Positions 7,870-14,313 of a stretch of DNA of 14,890 bases are shown piece after piece (within the stretch, counting starts at the first letter, position 1; each line of letters starts with the position of its first letter). Under the pieces are notes generated by a model. It was not told where the DNA came from, made no database searches, and saw only the letters and a program-made list of their open reading frames with translations. Where the stretch lies: contig JALWON010000319.1 in NCBI GenBank assembly GCA_027083475.1, positions 1 through 14,890 of the forward strand. Direction: 5' to 3'. The position numbers and the translations under genes were made by a program. Origin of the DNA: Sulfurimonas sp. GTDB taxonomy: Bacteria; Campylobacterota; Campylobacteria; Campylobacterales; Sulfurimonadaceae.

Positions 7870-8202
7870 CTATAATAGTGCATCTATACGACTCTCAAGG
7901 GCTTTAATTTTGCCATTGAGTCTGTCTGTTTCTTGTCTGTGTTTGGAGTTGCGTCCCTTTAAAACTTTGAGTTCATTGCGTAGTTTTGTAAGCTCATCGC
8001 TTAAAATATCAACATTTCCCAAAGCACGTTGGAGTTGGATTTGGTACTTCCGAATGAGAATTTCCGCCTCTTGGAGTGTGAGTTTCATCAGGTCATTACT
8101 TCTTTGTTCTTTGTTAGTAATACTTTTAAAATAGTACATTTTTACAAAAAGATAGATAGCTACAATAGAGAGTATAGTAAGTAGTGACCATTCCCAAAAC
8201 AT
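7870..8202 (-). CDS. Small membrane-anchored coiled-coil protein, function unknown
   Basis: A 110-residue protein. Residues about 4-24 (WSLLTILSIVAIYLFVKMYYF) form one hydrophobic helix. The rest (about 29-109) is charged, lacks prolines and shows leucine/isoleucine spacing expected of a coiled coil (LTLQEAEILIRKYQIQL, LSDELTKLRNEL, LNGKIKALESRID). It probably sits in the inner membrane with a helical rod on the cytoplasmic side. It starts 3 bp after rpiB; its ribosome binding site GAAGGA lies within the last codons of rpiB. From memory, a protein of unknown function stands in the same place between rpiB and apt in Helicobacter pylori (HP0573), so it is probably a conserved gene rather than a chance ORF. 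No enzymatic motif is visible. Confidence 0.82.
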   Translation of the reverse strand: MFWEWSLLTILSIVAIYLFVKMYYFKSITNKEQRSNDLMKLTLQEAEILIRKYQIQLQRALGNVDILSDELTKLRNELKVLKGRNSKHRQETDRLNGKIKALESRIDALL

Positions 8203-8205
8203 TTT

Positions 8206-8634
8206 TTATCCTTCGATTTTTTCTACTCGACCACAGTGGCGACCACCGTCAAAACTACTTGCAAGCCAAGCATCGACAATAGACTCAGCAACACCTTTTC
8301 CAACAATACGCTCACCAAAGCATAAAATATTCGCATCATTATGTCCACGTGCTACTGTCGCTGTGTAAGCATCATGACAGAGTGCCGCTCGAATACCTGC
8401 ATGGCGGTTTGCTGCCATACTCATGCCAATACCAGACCCACAAATCAAAACACCTTGTGTGCCACTCTCTTCTAAAACAGAGCGAGCGACCTTGTGTGCA
8501 TAATCAGGGTAGTCTACACGTGTTGTGTCAAAGGGTCCCAAGTCTACTACTTCATGCCCTTTTGTTTTTAAAAGTTCAACTGTATAGTTTTTCAGTTCAA
8601 TGCCTGCATGGTCTGTTGCTATATAAAATTTCAT
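8206..8634 (-). CDS. rpiB: Ribose 5-phosphate isomerase B
   Basis: Interconverts ribulose 5-phosphate and ribose 5-phosphate in the pentose phosphate pathway, supplying ribose for PRPP (used by the downstream apt product). The 142-residue length is usual for RpiB/LacA/LacB enzymes. The N-terminus reads IATDHAGIELK. LICGSGIGMSMAANR carries the catalytic-base cysteine at position 65. GHNDANILCFGER lies at about 97-109, and the ending GGRHCGRVEKIE is typical of the family. The Shine-Dalgarno AAAGGA precedes the ATG in a 9-bp gap after the protease gene. Confidence 0.95.
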   Translation of the reverse strand: MKFYIATDHAGIELKNYTVELLKTKGHEVVDLGPFDTTRVDYPDYAHKVARSVLEESGTQGVLICGSGIGMSMAANRHAGIRAALCHDAYTATVARGHNDANILCFGERIVGKGVAESIVDAWLASSFDGGRHCGRVEKIEG

Positions 8635-8643
8635 TTTTTTCCT

Positions 8644-9321
8644 TTATGATACAAGTAAATTAAGTATAGTCCGTACGGGTAAAAAGAGGAGATACTCTTT
8701 GAGTGGTGTCATAATGATGATGACAACAATAATCATACCATATCTCTCATTTTTGTAAAAGAATTCTGCAATAGAATTTATCTTATATTTGAGTGCGAGG
8801 TGCATTAAAAAATGGGCACCATCAAATTGAGGTACAGGGAGGAGATTAAAAACTCCAAGCACCACATTAATCACTAAAATTTGAAATACTAAAAGATAGG
8901 TGAAAATATACACCATGCTATCAGCAGTAGTTGGTTGTGCCATTGCAACGATGGCTATGGAAGCAAATGCAGCTAAGGTGAAGTTATAAACAATCCCTGC
9001 TAAATCAACCTGCATTGCTGCATTGTAGCCACCTTTACGAAGTACTGTAGGAGTGTTGATGGGAACGGGTTTTGCCCAACCAAACAAAAATCCACTCTGC
9101 ATACCTAAGAGCATAGGGATAAAGTACATACTCAAAGGGACGATAATTGTTCCCACTAAATCAACATGAGAGAGTGGGTTTATAGTAAGCCTTCGAGCAT
9201 TTTTAGCGGTCATATCTCCATACATATAGGCGACCCAACCATGCATAATCTCATGCCCAATCACCGCAATAGCGAGTGCTAAAACAGAAGCAAGGATTTT
9301 GAGTATATCAAGAGATTCCAT
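8644..9321 (-). CDS. Site-2-protease-like M50 family metalloprotease
   Basis: A multi-pass membrane protein with the zinc motif HExxH (GHEIMHGW, residues 23-27 of the 225-residue form) in the first membrane helix and the third-ligand motif NLLPVPQFDGAHF with Asp167, where many relatives have NLLPxPPLDG. Family members cut membrane proteins inside the bilayer; the substrate here is unknown. The usual LAGP in the middle helix is LAGIV here. I chose the ATG at 9321 (MESLDILKIL), because the alternative Met at 9366 would add 15 polar residues lying deep inside lepB. With this start the overlap with lepB is 14 bp. No clear Shine-Dalgarno is seen, so it may be translated by coupling to lepB. Confidence 0.9.
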   Translation of the reverse strand: MESLDILKILASVLALAIAVIGHEIMHGWVAYMYGDMTAKNARRLTINPLSHVDLVGTIIVPLSMYFIPMLLGMQSGFLFGWAKPVPINTPTVLRKGGYNAAMQVDLAGIVYNFTLAAFASIAIVAMAQPTTADSMVYIFTYLLVFQILVINVVLGVFNLLPVPQFDGAHFLMHLALKYKINSIAEFFYKNERYGMIIVVIIIMTPLKEYLLFLPVRTILNLLVS

Positions 9322-10117
9322 GGTAGTCTTTATCTGTTCTAATGCGTTCTTCTCTTGCTTTATCAAGGTAAGGAGAAGCTTCTAAGTCTGTAGGGGTTTT
9401 CCCTATTCTGTCCCATCTGATTTCCCAGTTTTTATCGATAGAGAAGTAGATAAACCAAGGTGTCCCTTCTATGTTATCATAAGGAACACTTCCCCAAAAA
9501 CGGCTATCATTGGAATGGTCGCGGTTATCACCCATCATAAAATAATGATTTTTTTCTACTTTAATAGGATTAAAATAAAAAAGTTGCATTGGGTAACGGC
9601 CATTATTGATAATCTTATCATCATGGTGAATTCCCGGATGTACTTTCATATAGGGATTTTCTACCCATAATTTACCATCAAGCAGTGCAATATTGAAGTT
9701 TTTGTAATGTTCTTTAATCCAATCATCTCCCTCTCTAAAGTGAATAAAGAGGTTTTTTTCAGCAACAAAAAGCTCATCTCCAGGAAGGGCGACACAGCGC
9801 TTTACAAAATGTTGTTTGATATTTCCCGGGTAGCGAAAAATGACAATATCGCCGCGTTTTGGGGTGTCGCCATCAAACAAACGCAGCTTATCACTCCATG
9901 GCATGATAGAGACTTCTAAGAACGGAATATGGGGCATAGAGACACCATAGGCAAATTTTTTCGCAAAGAGGTGATCACCAACAAGGAGGGAGTCTTTCAT
10001 GCTCCCACTAGGAATTCGAAAAGCTTGTGCTATAAAAAAGATAACAAAAAGGACAATAATAACAGTGCCTGTCCAAGAGTTAGAAAATTTATAGAGTTTT
10101 TTTAAATTTTCTAGCAT
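9308..10117 (-). CDS. lepB: Signal peptidase I
   Basis: Cuts signal peptides from exported proteins at the outer face of the inner membrane. The 269-residue protein has one N-terminal membrane helix (about 17-32), then the box B motif RIPSGSM, in which Ser39 is the nucleophile, and box D HFVKRCVALPGD, in which Lys106 is the general base. MMGDNRDHSNDSRFWG is box E. Between boxes D and E there is an insertion-like stretch (about 120-190) common in this protein group. It overlaps the folD stop by one base (TAATG) and the start of the M50 protease, so the membrane peptidases are produced together. Confidence 0.96.
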   Translation of the reverse strand: MLENLKKLYKFSNSWTGTVIIVLFVIFFIAQAFRIPSGSMKDSLLVGDHLFAKKFAYGVSMPHIPFLEVSIMPWSDKLRLFDGDTPKRGDIVIFRYPGNIKQHFVKRCVALPGDELFVAEKNLFIHFREGDDWIKEHYKNFNIALLDGKLWVENPYMKVHPGIHHDDKIINNGRYPMQLFYFNPIKVEKNHYFMMGDNRDHSNDSRFWGSVPYDNIEGTPWFIYFSIDKNWEIRWDRIGKTPTDLEASPYLDKAREERIRTDKDYHGIS

Positions 10118-10974
10118 TAACTTTTATCCTTTGTATTTGCTTGTGCCGCTTTGAGTGTGTTACTCAATAACATTGCAATTGTCATAGGACCAACACCACC
10201 GGGGCTTGGTGTAATGTAGGAGCTTTTTTTACTTACATTTTCAAAGTCCACATCTCCAACAAGTTTTCCTTCTGGTGTGCGACTCACCCCAATATCTACA
10301 ATAACAACATCCTCTTTCACCATATCTTCTGTAATGAGATTAATAACACCAACTCCTACAAAAATCATATCTGCATTTAAAGTGTGTTTTTTTAAGTCAT
10401 CTGTGTGAATATGACATACCTCAACCGTTGCTTCTGCATTTAAAAGCAGTGCTGCCATCGGTTTTCCGACGATGTTAGAAGCACCTACAATGACACAGTT
10501 CTTTCCCTTTACATCGATGTTGTACTCTGCTAAAAGTTCCATAACACCAAGAGGAGTACAAGGAACAAAACCATCTAGGTTTGTGACTAAACGACCAACA
10601 TTAAAGGGATGAAAACCATCGACATCTTTTGCTGGGTCTACTAACTCTAAAATTTTTGTGGTGTCAATTTGAGGAGGGAGGGGAAGTTGTACTAAAATAC
10701 CATCAATGTTGGGGTTTTTGTTCATCATAGAGATGGTATTTTCAATGGCATCTTGCGAGATATCTTCTGGCATTTCATGAGAAACAGAGTAGAATCCAAC
10801 TCTATCACACGCTCTTTTTTTCATATTAACATAAGCAGCACTTGCAGGGTCTTGTCCTACAAGAATAACTGCTAAACCAGGAGTACGTGAAGTCTCCTCC
10901 TTGAGTAGAGCAACACCTTGCTTTACTTTTTGTTCTATTTTTTGTGAAAGTGCCTTACCATCAAGAATCTGCAT
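10117..10974 (-). CDS. folD: Bifunctional methylenetetrahydrofolate dehydrogenase / methenyltetrahydrofolate cyclohydrolase
   Basis: Interconverts 5,10-methylene-THF, 5,10-methenyl-THF and 10-formyl-THF using NADP(H), supplying one-carbon units for purines and formyl-methionine. The 285-residue protein has the family motif YVNMKKRAC with catalytic Lys52. It also has ILVQLPLPPQI, DPAKDVDGFHPFNVG, and the Rossmann-type IVGASNIVGKPMAALLL. The C-terminal PSPGGVGPMTIAML is a FolD signature. It is the first gene of the long minus-strand operon. AGAGG precedes the ATG by about 6 bases, and an extended -10 promoter lies about 30 bp upstream. Confidence 0.97.
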   Translation of the reverse strand: MQILDGKALSQKIEQKVKQGVALLKEETSRTPGLAVILVGQDPASAAYVNMKKRACDRVGFYSVSHEMPEDISQDAIENTISMMNKNPNIDGILVQLPLPPQIDTTKILELVDPAKDVDGFHPFNVGRLVTNLDGFVPCTPLGVMELLAEYNIDVKGKNCVIVGASNIVGKPMAALLLNAEATVEVCHIHTDDLKKHTLNADMIFVGVGVINLITEDMVKEDVVIVDIGVSRTPEGKLVGDVDFENVSKKSSYITPSPGGVGPMTIAMLLSNTLKAAQANTKDKS

Positions 10975-11002
10975 ACAAACCTCTGCTTCAATTATTTTTG
11001 TT

Positions 11003-11011
11003 ATTATAGCA
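11003..11011 (-). promoter_or_regulatory. Probable extended -10 promoter for the folD-cti operon
   Basis: On the minus strand this reads TGCTATAAT, a perfect extended -10 element. It predicts a transcription start near 10996 and a leader of about 22 bases before the folD ATG, with AGAGG as the ribosome binding site. It lies in the 39-bp gap between the histidine kinase stop and folD. No good -35 is evident, as is usual for sigma70 promoters of Campylobacterota. Confidence 0.5.
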
Positions 11012-11013
11012 AG

Positions 11014-12969
11014 TTATTGTAAAAATAAGGGTAGTTGCACGACAAAGCAGGCACCATCACCTTGATTTGAGACACTCAGTTTTCCTTGCATTTTCTCTTC
11101 AACAATTGTTTTTGCCATATATAAACCTATGCCTGTGCCTTTGTCTTTCTCTTTTGTAGAAAAATAAGAATCAAAAATGTTATCAATAAAAGTAGATGAA
11201 ATACCACCAGCATTATCAAGAATATGCACAGAGGCATTTTGTGCATCTGTTTTAATGGTAATGGTAATTGTTTTTTTCTCTATACTATTTTCAATCAGAG
11301 CATCTTTTGCATTATTGAGTATATTTAAAAAGACTTGAAAAATATCACTTTTTATATTTTTTACAATAGCATTTGGATCTTTATGGAGAATGATGTTAAT
11401 TTGATAGTATTTAAAAGTTGCTTCGGTTATATGAATCACTGTTTGCATAGCATCATCAAGGGAATAGACCTCTTTTTCTTGCCCTCTTTGGTAATACATT
11501 CTAAAATTATTGATAGTGTCTGAGAGGTAAGCAATATTGGCATCTATTTGTTCATGGAGTTTTTCAAAATCATCATCTGAGAGATTATTGAGCTGTTTTT
11601 TAAAATAAATATCTTGATTAATCAGTCCAATGTTATTGAGTGGTTGTCGCCATTGATGGGCAATCTGTTCCATCATCTCACCCATAGAAGCAAGTTTGGA
11701 CTGCTCAATGAGGAGAGTGTCTTTTGCCCGCTCTTTTACAAGTGCTGCTTCTACTTGATGTTCAAGGTTTGTTGTGTAGTCTTTGAGCTTTTGTGTATAT
11801 TCATCTTGAAGTTGTTTAAAACGGTAGGCAAGGGCAATAGATAAAAGGACTAAATCTATTGCAGAACCGATTTGTTGTCCATATTTTGTAATCGTATATC
11901 CAGAAACAATACCAAACTTACTTAAGGAGAAAAGGATGGTTGCCACAAGAAAGATTCCCCATCCTACAACAAAAAAACGCATACCATAGTACCCTTGTTT
12001 AAGGACAAGTATTCCGGCCATGAAAAGTACTACAGGAGTAAAAACACCAAGTAAAGCTCCTGCAATAATCGTATATTTATAGGGAAAAACAATAGAAGAT
12101 AAGAGACCTAGAAGTGCTATGTATTTGAGTGGTTGTAAAATAACAGCATCATATTTTTTAATATGATGCTGTGACTGTATGAGAGATTGACTAAATATAA
12201 TAAGTGCCACAGTACTACTGTAGATAAAAAAAGCTGTTCCTTTTTCTACCATCCAAAAATTATCGCTCCAGAGATAGTATGCCCCTTGTCCATCAAAAGA
12301 GAGTTGCCACATAGCATAAGAAAAAACAAAAGAGATATATAAAAGATAGATTTTTTCTCGTGAATAAAAAAATGTCATAGTGCTATAAAGGATTAAGATA
12401 AGGAGTGTCCCATAATAAATACCAGAGAGTATTTGACTTAAATGAATCTCTTGGATGAGTGCTTTTGTGGATATAATATTAAGAGGTACAAAGAGAGAAC
12501 CAGATGTTTGCACTCTCATATAAATGGTATATTTTTTTTGACATTGATTTGGTAAAGTAAATAGAATTCTATTCTCTTGCACATCCTTAAGTGATTGAGA
12601 GACAAGATCACCACTTTTTTTATGAAATAAAAGTTTCTTACTTGCATCAAATGCGTATAAATCTACATAATTGAGGAGTGGATAATTGATATCAAGCCAC
12701 CATTTGGAACCATCGACCGCTTTATCAAATGTAACATGAAATTTAAACCAGTATGTGGGTTGTAAAAATCCAAAATTGATTATCTCTTTTGTATAGGGGG
12801 TAAAAGTTCTTTTTTTGACATCTACAATAGTCAATTGGTTACTTGTATCAACAAGATAACTTGCATGCTTTCCTACAGAATAGGGAACTTTTGATTGTTG
12901 AATATGTAAATCTTCTTGTGCAAATAACAGAGATGAAAAAATAAAAAAGGTAAAAAGAATGTTTCGCAT
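11014..12969 (-). CDS. 7TMR-DISM sensor histidine kinase
   Basis: A 651-residue membrane sensor kinase. Residues 1-17 are a cleavable-looking signal peptide. About 25-170 form a periplasmic beta-rich domain of the 7TMR-DISMED2 type, often thought to bind small ligands or carbohydrates. About 180-385 contain seven hydrophobic helices (7TMR-DISM). A coiled coil at about 386-425 follows, then the HisKA domain with phospho-acceptor His438 in IAHQWRQPLN. The HATPase part has the N box (NILNNAKDA, about 549-557), the G1 box (LDNAGGI, Asp585) and the G2 box (GTGIGLYMAK, 611-620). All catalytic boxes look intact. No response regulator is encoded in the window, so it is an orphan kinase here. It is divergent from the cytochrome gene and may share a regulatory region with it. 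It lies 39 bp upstream of folD, with no evident terminator between. Confidence 0.93.
   Translation of the reverse strand: MRNILFTFFIFSSLLFAQEDLHIQQSKVPYSVGKHASYLVDTSNQLTIVDVKKRTFTPYTKEIINFGFLQPTYWFKFHVTFDKAVDGSKWWLDINYPLLNYVDLYAFDASKKLLFHKKSGDLVSQSLKDVQENRILFTLPNQCQKKYTIYMRVQTSGSLFVPLNIISTKALIQEIHLSQILSGIYYGTLLILILYSTMTFFYSREKIYLLYISFVFSYAMWQLSFDGQGAYYLWSDNFWMVEKGTAFFIYSSTVALIIFSQSLIQSQHHIKKYDAVILQPLKYIALLGLLSSIVFPYKYTIIAGALLGVFTPVVLFMAGILVLKQGYYGMRFFVVGWGIFLVATILFSLSKFGIVSGYTITKYGQQIGSAIDLVLLSIALAYRFKQLQDEYTQKLKDYTTNLEHQVEAALVKERAKDTLLIEQSKLASMGEMMEQIAHQWRQPLNNIGLINQDIYFKKQLNNLSDDDFEKLHEQIDANIAYLSDTINNFRMYYQRGQEKEVYSLDDAMQTVIHITEATFKYYQINIILHKDPNAIVKNIKSDIFQVFLNILNNAKDALIENSIEKKTITITIKTDAQNASVHILDNAGGISSTFIDNIFDSYFSTKEKDKGTGIGLYMAKTIVEEKMQGKLSVSNQGDGACFVVQLPLFLQ
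12143..12172. repeat. Perfect 12-bp inverted repeat inside the histidine kinase gene
   Basis: ACAGCATCATAT at 12143-12154 and its exact reverse complement ATATGATGCTGT at 12161-12172 flank a 6-base loop. In the kinase mRNA it covers the codons for QHHIKKYDAV, a loop between membrane helices (about residues 267-276), and is followed by UAUUUUAC. The stem is AT-rich (4 of 12 pairs are G:C), so it is a possible mRNA hairpin, binding site or weak attenuator rather than a strong terminator. Confidence 0.6.
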
Positions 12970-12996
12970 TTAAAGCCTATAAATTATATTTTAGCT

Positions 12997-13004
12997 ATTA
13001 TACT
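12997..13004. promoter_or_regulatory. Divergent, overlapping -10 elements between the kinase and the cytochrome gene
   Basis: The 61-bp intergenic space holds TATAAT on the minus strand (13002 down to 12997), suitable for the kinase, and TATACT on the plus strand (12999-13004), suitable for the cytochrome gene. The two overlap, so RNA polymerase could not occupy both at once. A further TATAAT/TATAAG pair lies at 13011-13018. The region is very AT-rich, so chance matches are possible. Confidence 0.35.
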
Positions 13005-13030
13005 ATTATCATTATAAGAGGTTTCTTCAG

Positions 13031-13366
13031 ATGTATTATCTATTTTTATTACTCTTTCCTGTACTTGTTTTTGGAAATAGTGATTTTATTACTGCTTCAG
13101 AGTATGCTGCACAACTCTATAAAAATCCAAGAGGGATTGGGTGTCAGTTATGTCATGGAGAGCATGGCGAAGGAAAACTCATTGCCAAGTATAAACATAA
13201 AGGCAAACAACGCAGTTTTCGTGCACCTCGCATAGACAATGTTGCATTTGCATCTTTTTTTGAAGCATTGAATTCTCGCAAAAACGGTATGCCCCGCTAC
13301 TATCTAACACAAGAAGAGATAGAAGCACTCTATCTCTATCTCCATCCCCAATATGAAAAGAGATAA
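13031..13366 (+). CDS. Small periplasmic monohaem cytochrome c
   Basis: A 111-residue protein with an N-terminal signal peptide (about 1-15, ending VFG). The haem-binding motif is CQLCH with Cys38, Cys41 and His42, followed by GEHGEGK as in class I cytochromes. A probable distal ligand is Met87 in KNGMPRY. After signal removal about 95 residues remain, the size of a small electron-carrier cytochrome. The C-terminal helix (LTQEEIEALYLYL) is the usual one. The redox partner is unknown. Its ribosome binding site AAGAGG lies 9 bases before the ATG. The next gene begins 2 bp after its stop, so the two are co-transcribed, even though one product is periplasmic and the other looks cytoplasmic. Confidence 0.88.
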   Translation: MYYLFLLLFPVLVFGNSDFITASEYAAQLYKNPRGIGCQLCHGEHGEGKLIAKYKHKGKQRSFRAPRIDNVAFASFFEALNSRKNGMPRYYLTQEEIEALYLYLHPQYEKR

Positions 13367-13368
13367 TC

Positions 13369-14304
13369 ATGCTACAAGCAATTGAAACAGCATATGCACA
13401 AAGAGATTTAAAAGCCTTAGATGCTTTAGCAACACCTACTTTTCGAGAACTTAACAAAAAAAATGATTATAAATCTGTTTTAATGCTCTCTTGCCACAAC
13501 ATAAAACATTTAAGCAAAATAGCTACAATAGAGGCTGATTGTATTATGCTAAATCTTGAAGATGGGGTGAGTCAAGAGGAAAAACCTTTTGCCCTTGTTT
13601 TATGTGCTATTTTCTTGTCACAACATAAAAAATGTGAAAAAAAACTTGTTGTGCGTGTCAATAGTCTTGATGAGGATGGATTTAAAGAGATAACATACTT
13701 AAATCAGTTTATGCCAGATGCCATACGAGTTCCTAAGATTAAAACACAAGAGGAGGTGAATGCTGTTTTGCATCTTTTGCATGATGACATAGAATTACAT
13801 CTCTCTATAGAGACAGCAAGTGCTTGGATAAACTTACAAACCTTGGCAGTGAATAAACGAATCACTGCGTTTCATTTGGGTATTTTAGATTTGTTTGCAG
13901 ATATGGGATTATCACAATCTCTCATCCGTTTAGAGAATCCGACACTCCATTATATGTTATCACATTTTCTCATTACTTCGCTTGCTTTAGGTGTGAAACC
14001 TATCTCTTTTATATTTCAAGAATTTAAAGATTTACAAACTTTTCAAGCATGGCTGGATCTTGAAAAGAGTATGGGATATAGTGCAAAAGGGTGTATTTCC
14101 CCTGCACAAGCTCAATTAGTCAATACTACATTTGTAGATACTGAGCAGGAGATAAAACGAGCAAAAACCATAGTTAAACTCTTTGAAATGCACAAAGAAG
14201 AGGGAATCAGTGGATTTGTGGATGCAGAGTATGGATTTATTGATGAGCCGATTTACAAAGGTGCCTTGAGTTTGCTAAATAAGGCTATAATTAAAAAAAA
14301 TTAG
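13369..14304 (+). CDS. CitE/HpcH-HpaI-like aldolase/lyase family protein
   Basis: A 311-residue protein resembling the TIM-barrel CitE-like lyases that split or form acyl-CoA esters such as malyl- or citramalyl-CoA. Motifs in order: VLMLSCHN (about 37-44), CIMLNLEDGV (about 58-67, family LDLEDAV), VVRVNSL with Arg96, RVPKIKTQEEV with Lys123, LSIETA with the likely Mg ligand Glu148, HLGILDLFADMG with Asp174, and AKGCISPAQAQLVNTTF (about 239-255, family HPxQ). The order and spacing fit. Several positions differ from the norm: SCHN replaces PGDR near the N-terminus, and ILD replaces the usual AED. About 30 extra residues precede the barrel. The substrate is unknown, and no CitD/CitF or other acyl-CoA genes are nearby. 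It starts 2 bp after the cytochrome gene and is followed by the lipoprotein gene 9 bp later. Confidence 0.8.
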   Translation: MLQAIETAYAQRDLKALDALATPTFRELNKKNDYKSVLMLSCHNIKHLSKIATIEADCIMLNLEDGVSQEEKPFALVLCAIFLSQHKKCEKKLVVRVNSLDEDGFKEITYLNQFMPDAIRVPKIKTQEEVNAVLHLLHDDIELHLSIETASAWINLQTLAVNKRITAFHLGILDLFADMGLSQSLIRLENPTLHYMLSHFLITSLALGVKPISFIFQEFKDLQTFQAWLDLEKSMGYSAKGCISPAQAQLVNTTFVDTEQEIKRAKTIVKLFEMHKEEGISGFVDAEYGFIDEPIYKGALSLLNKAIIKKN

Positions 14305-14313
14305 GCGAGATAA

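Noticed and set aside
8762..8778. Small inverted repeat AATTCT / AGAATT with a 5-base loop in the M50 protease gene.
   Set aside because: Only 6 bp of AT-rich stem in an AT-rich genome; easily due to chance.
12560..12573. 14-bp palindrome AATAGAATTCTATT in the kinase gene.
   Set aside because: It has no loop and lies in coding sequence in an AT-rich context; a dimeric-protein site cannot be supported without further copies.
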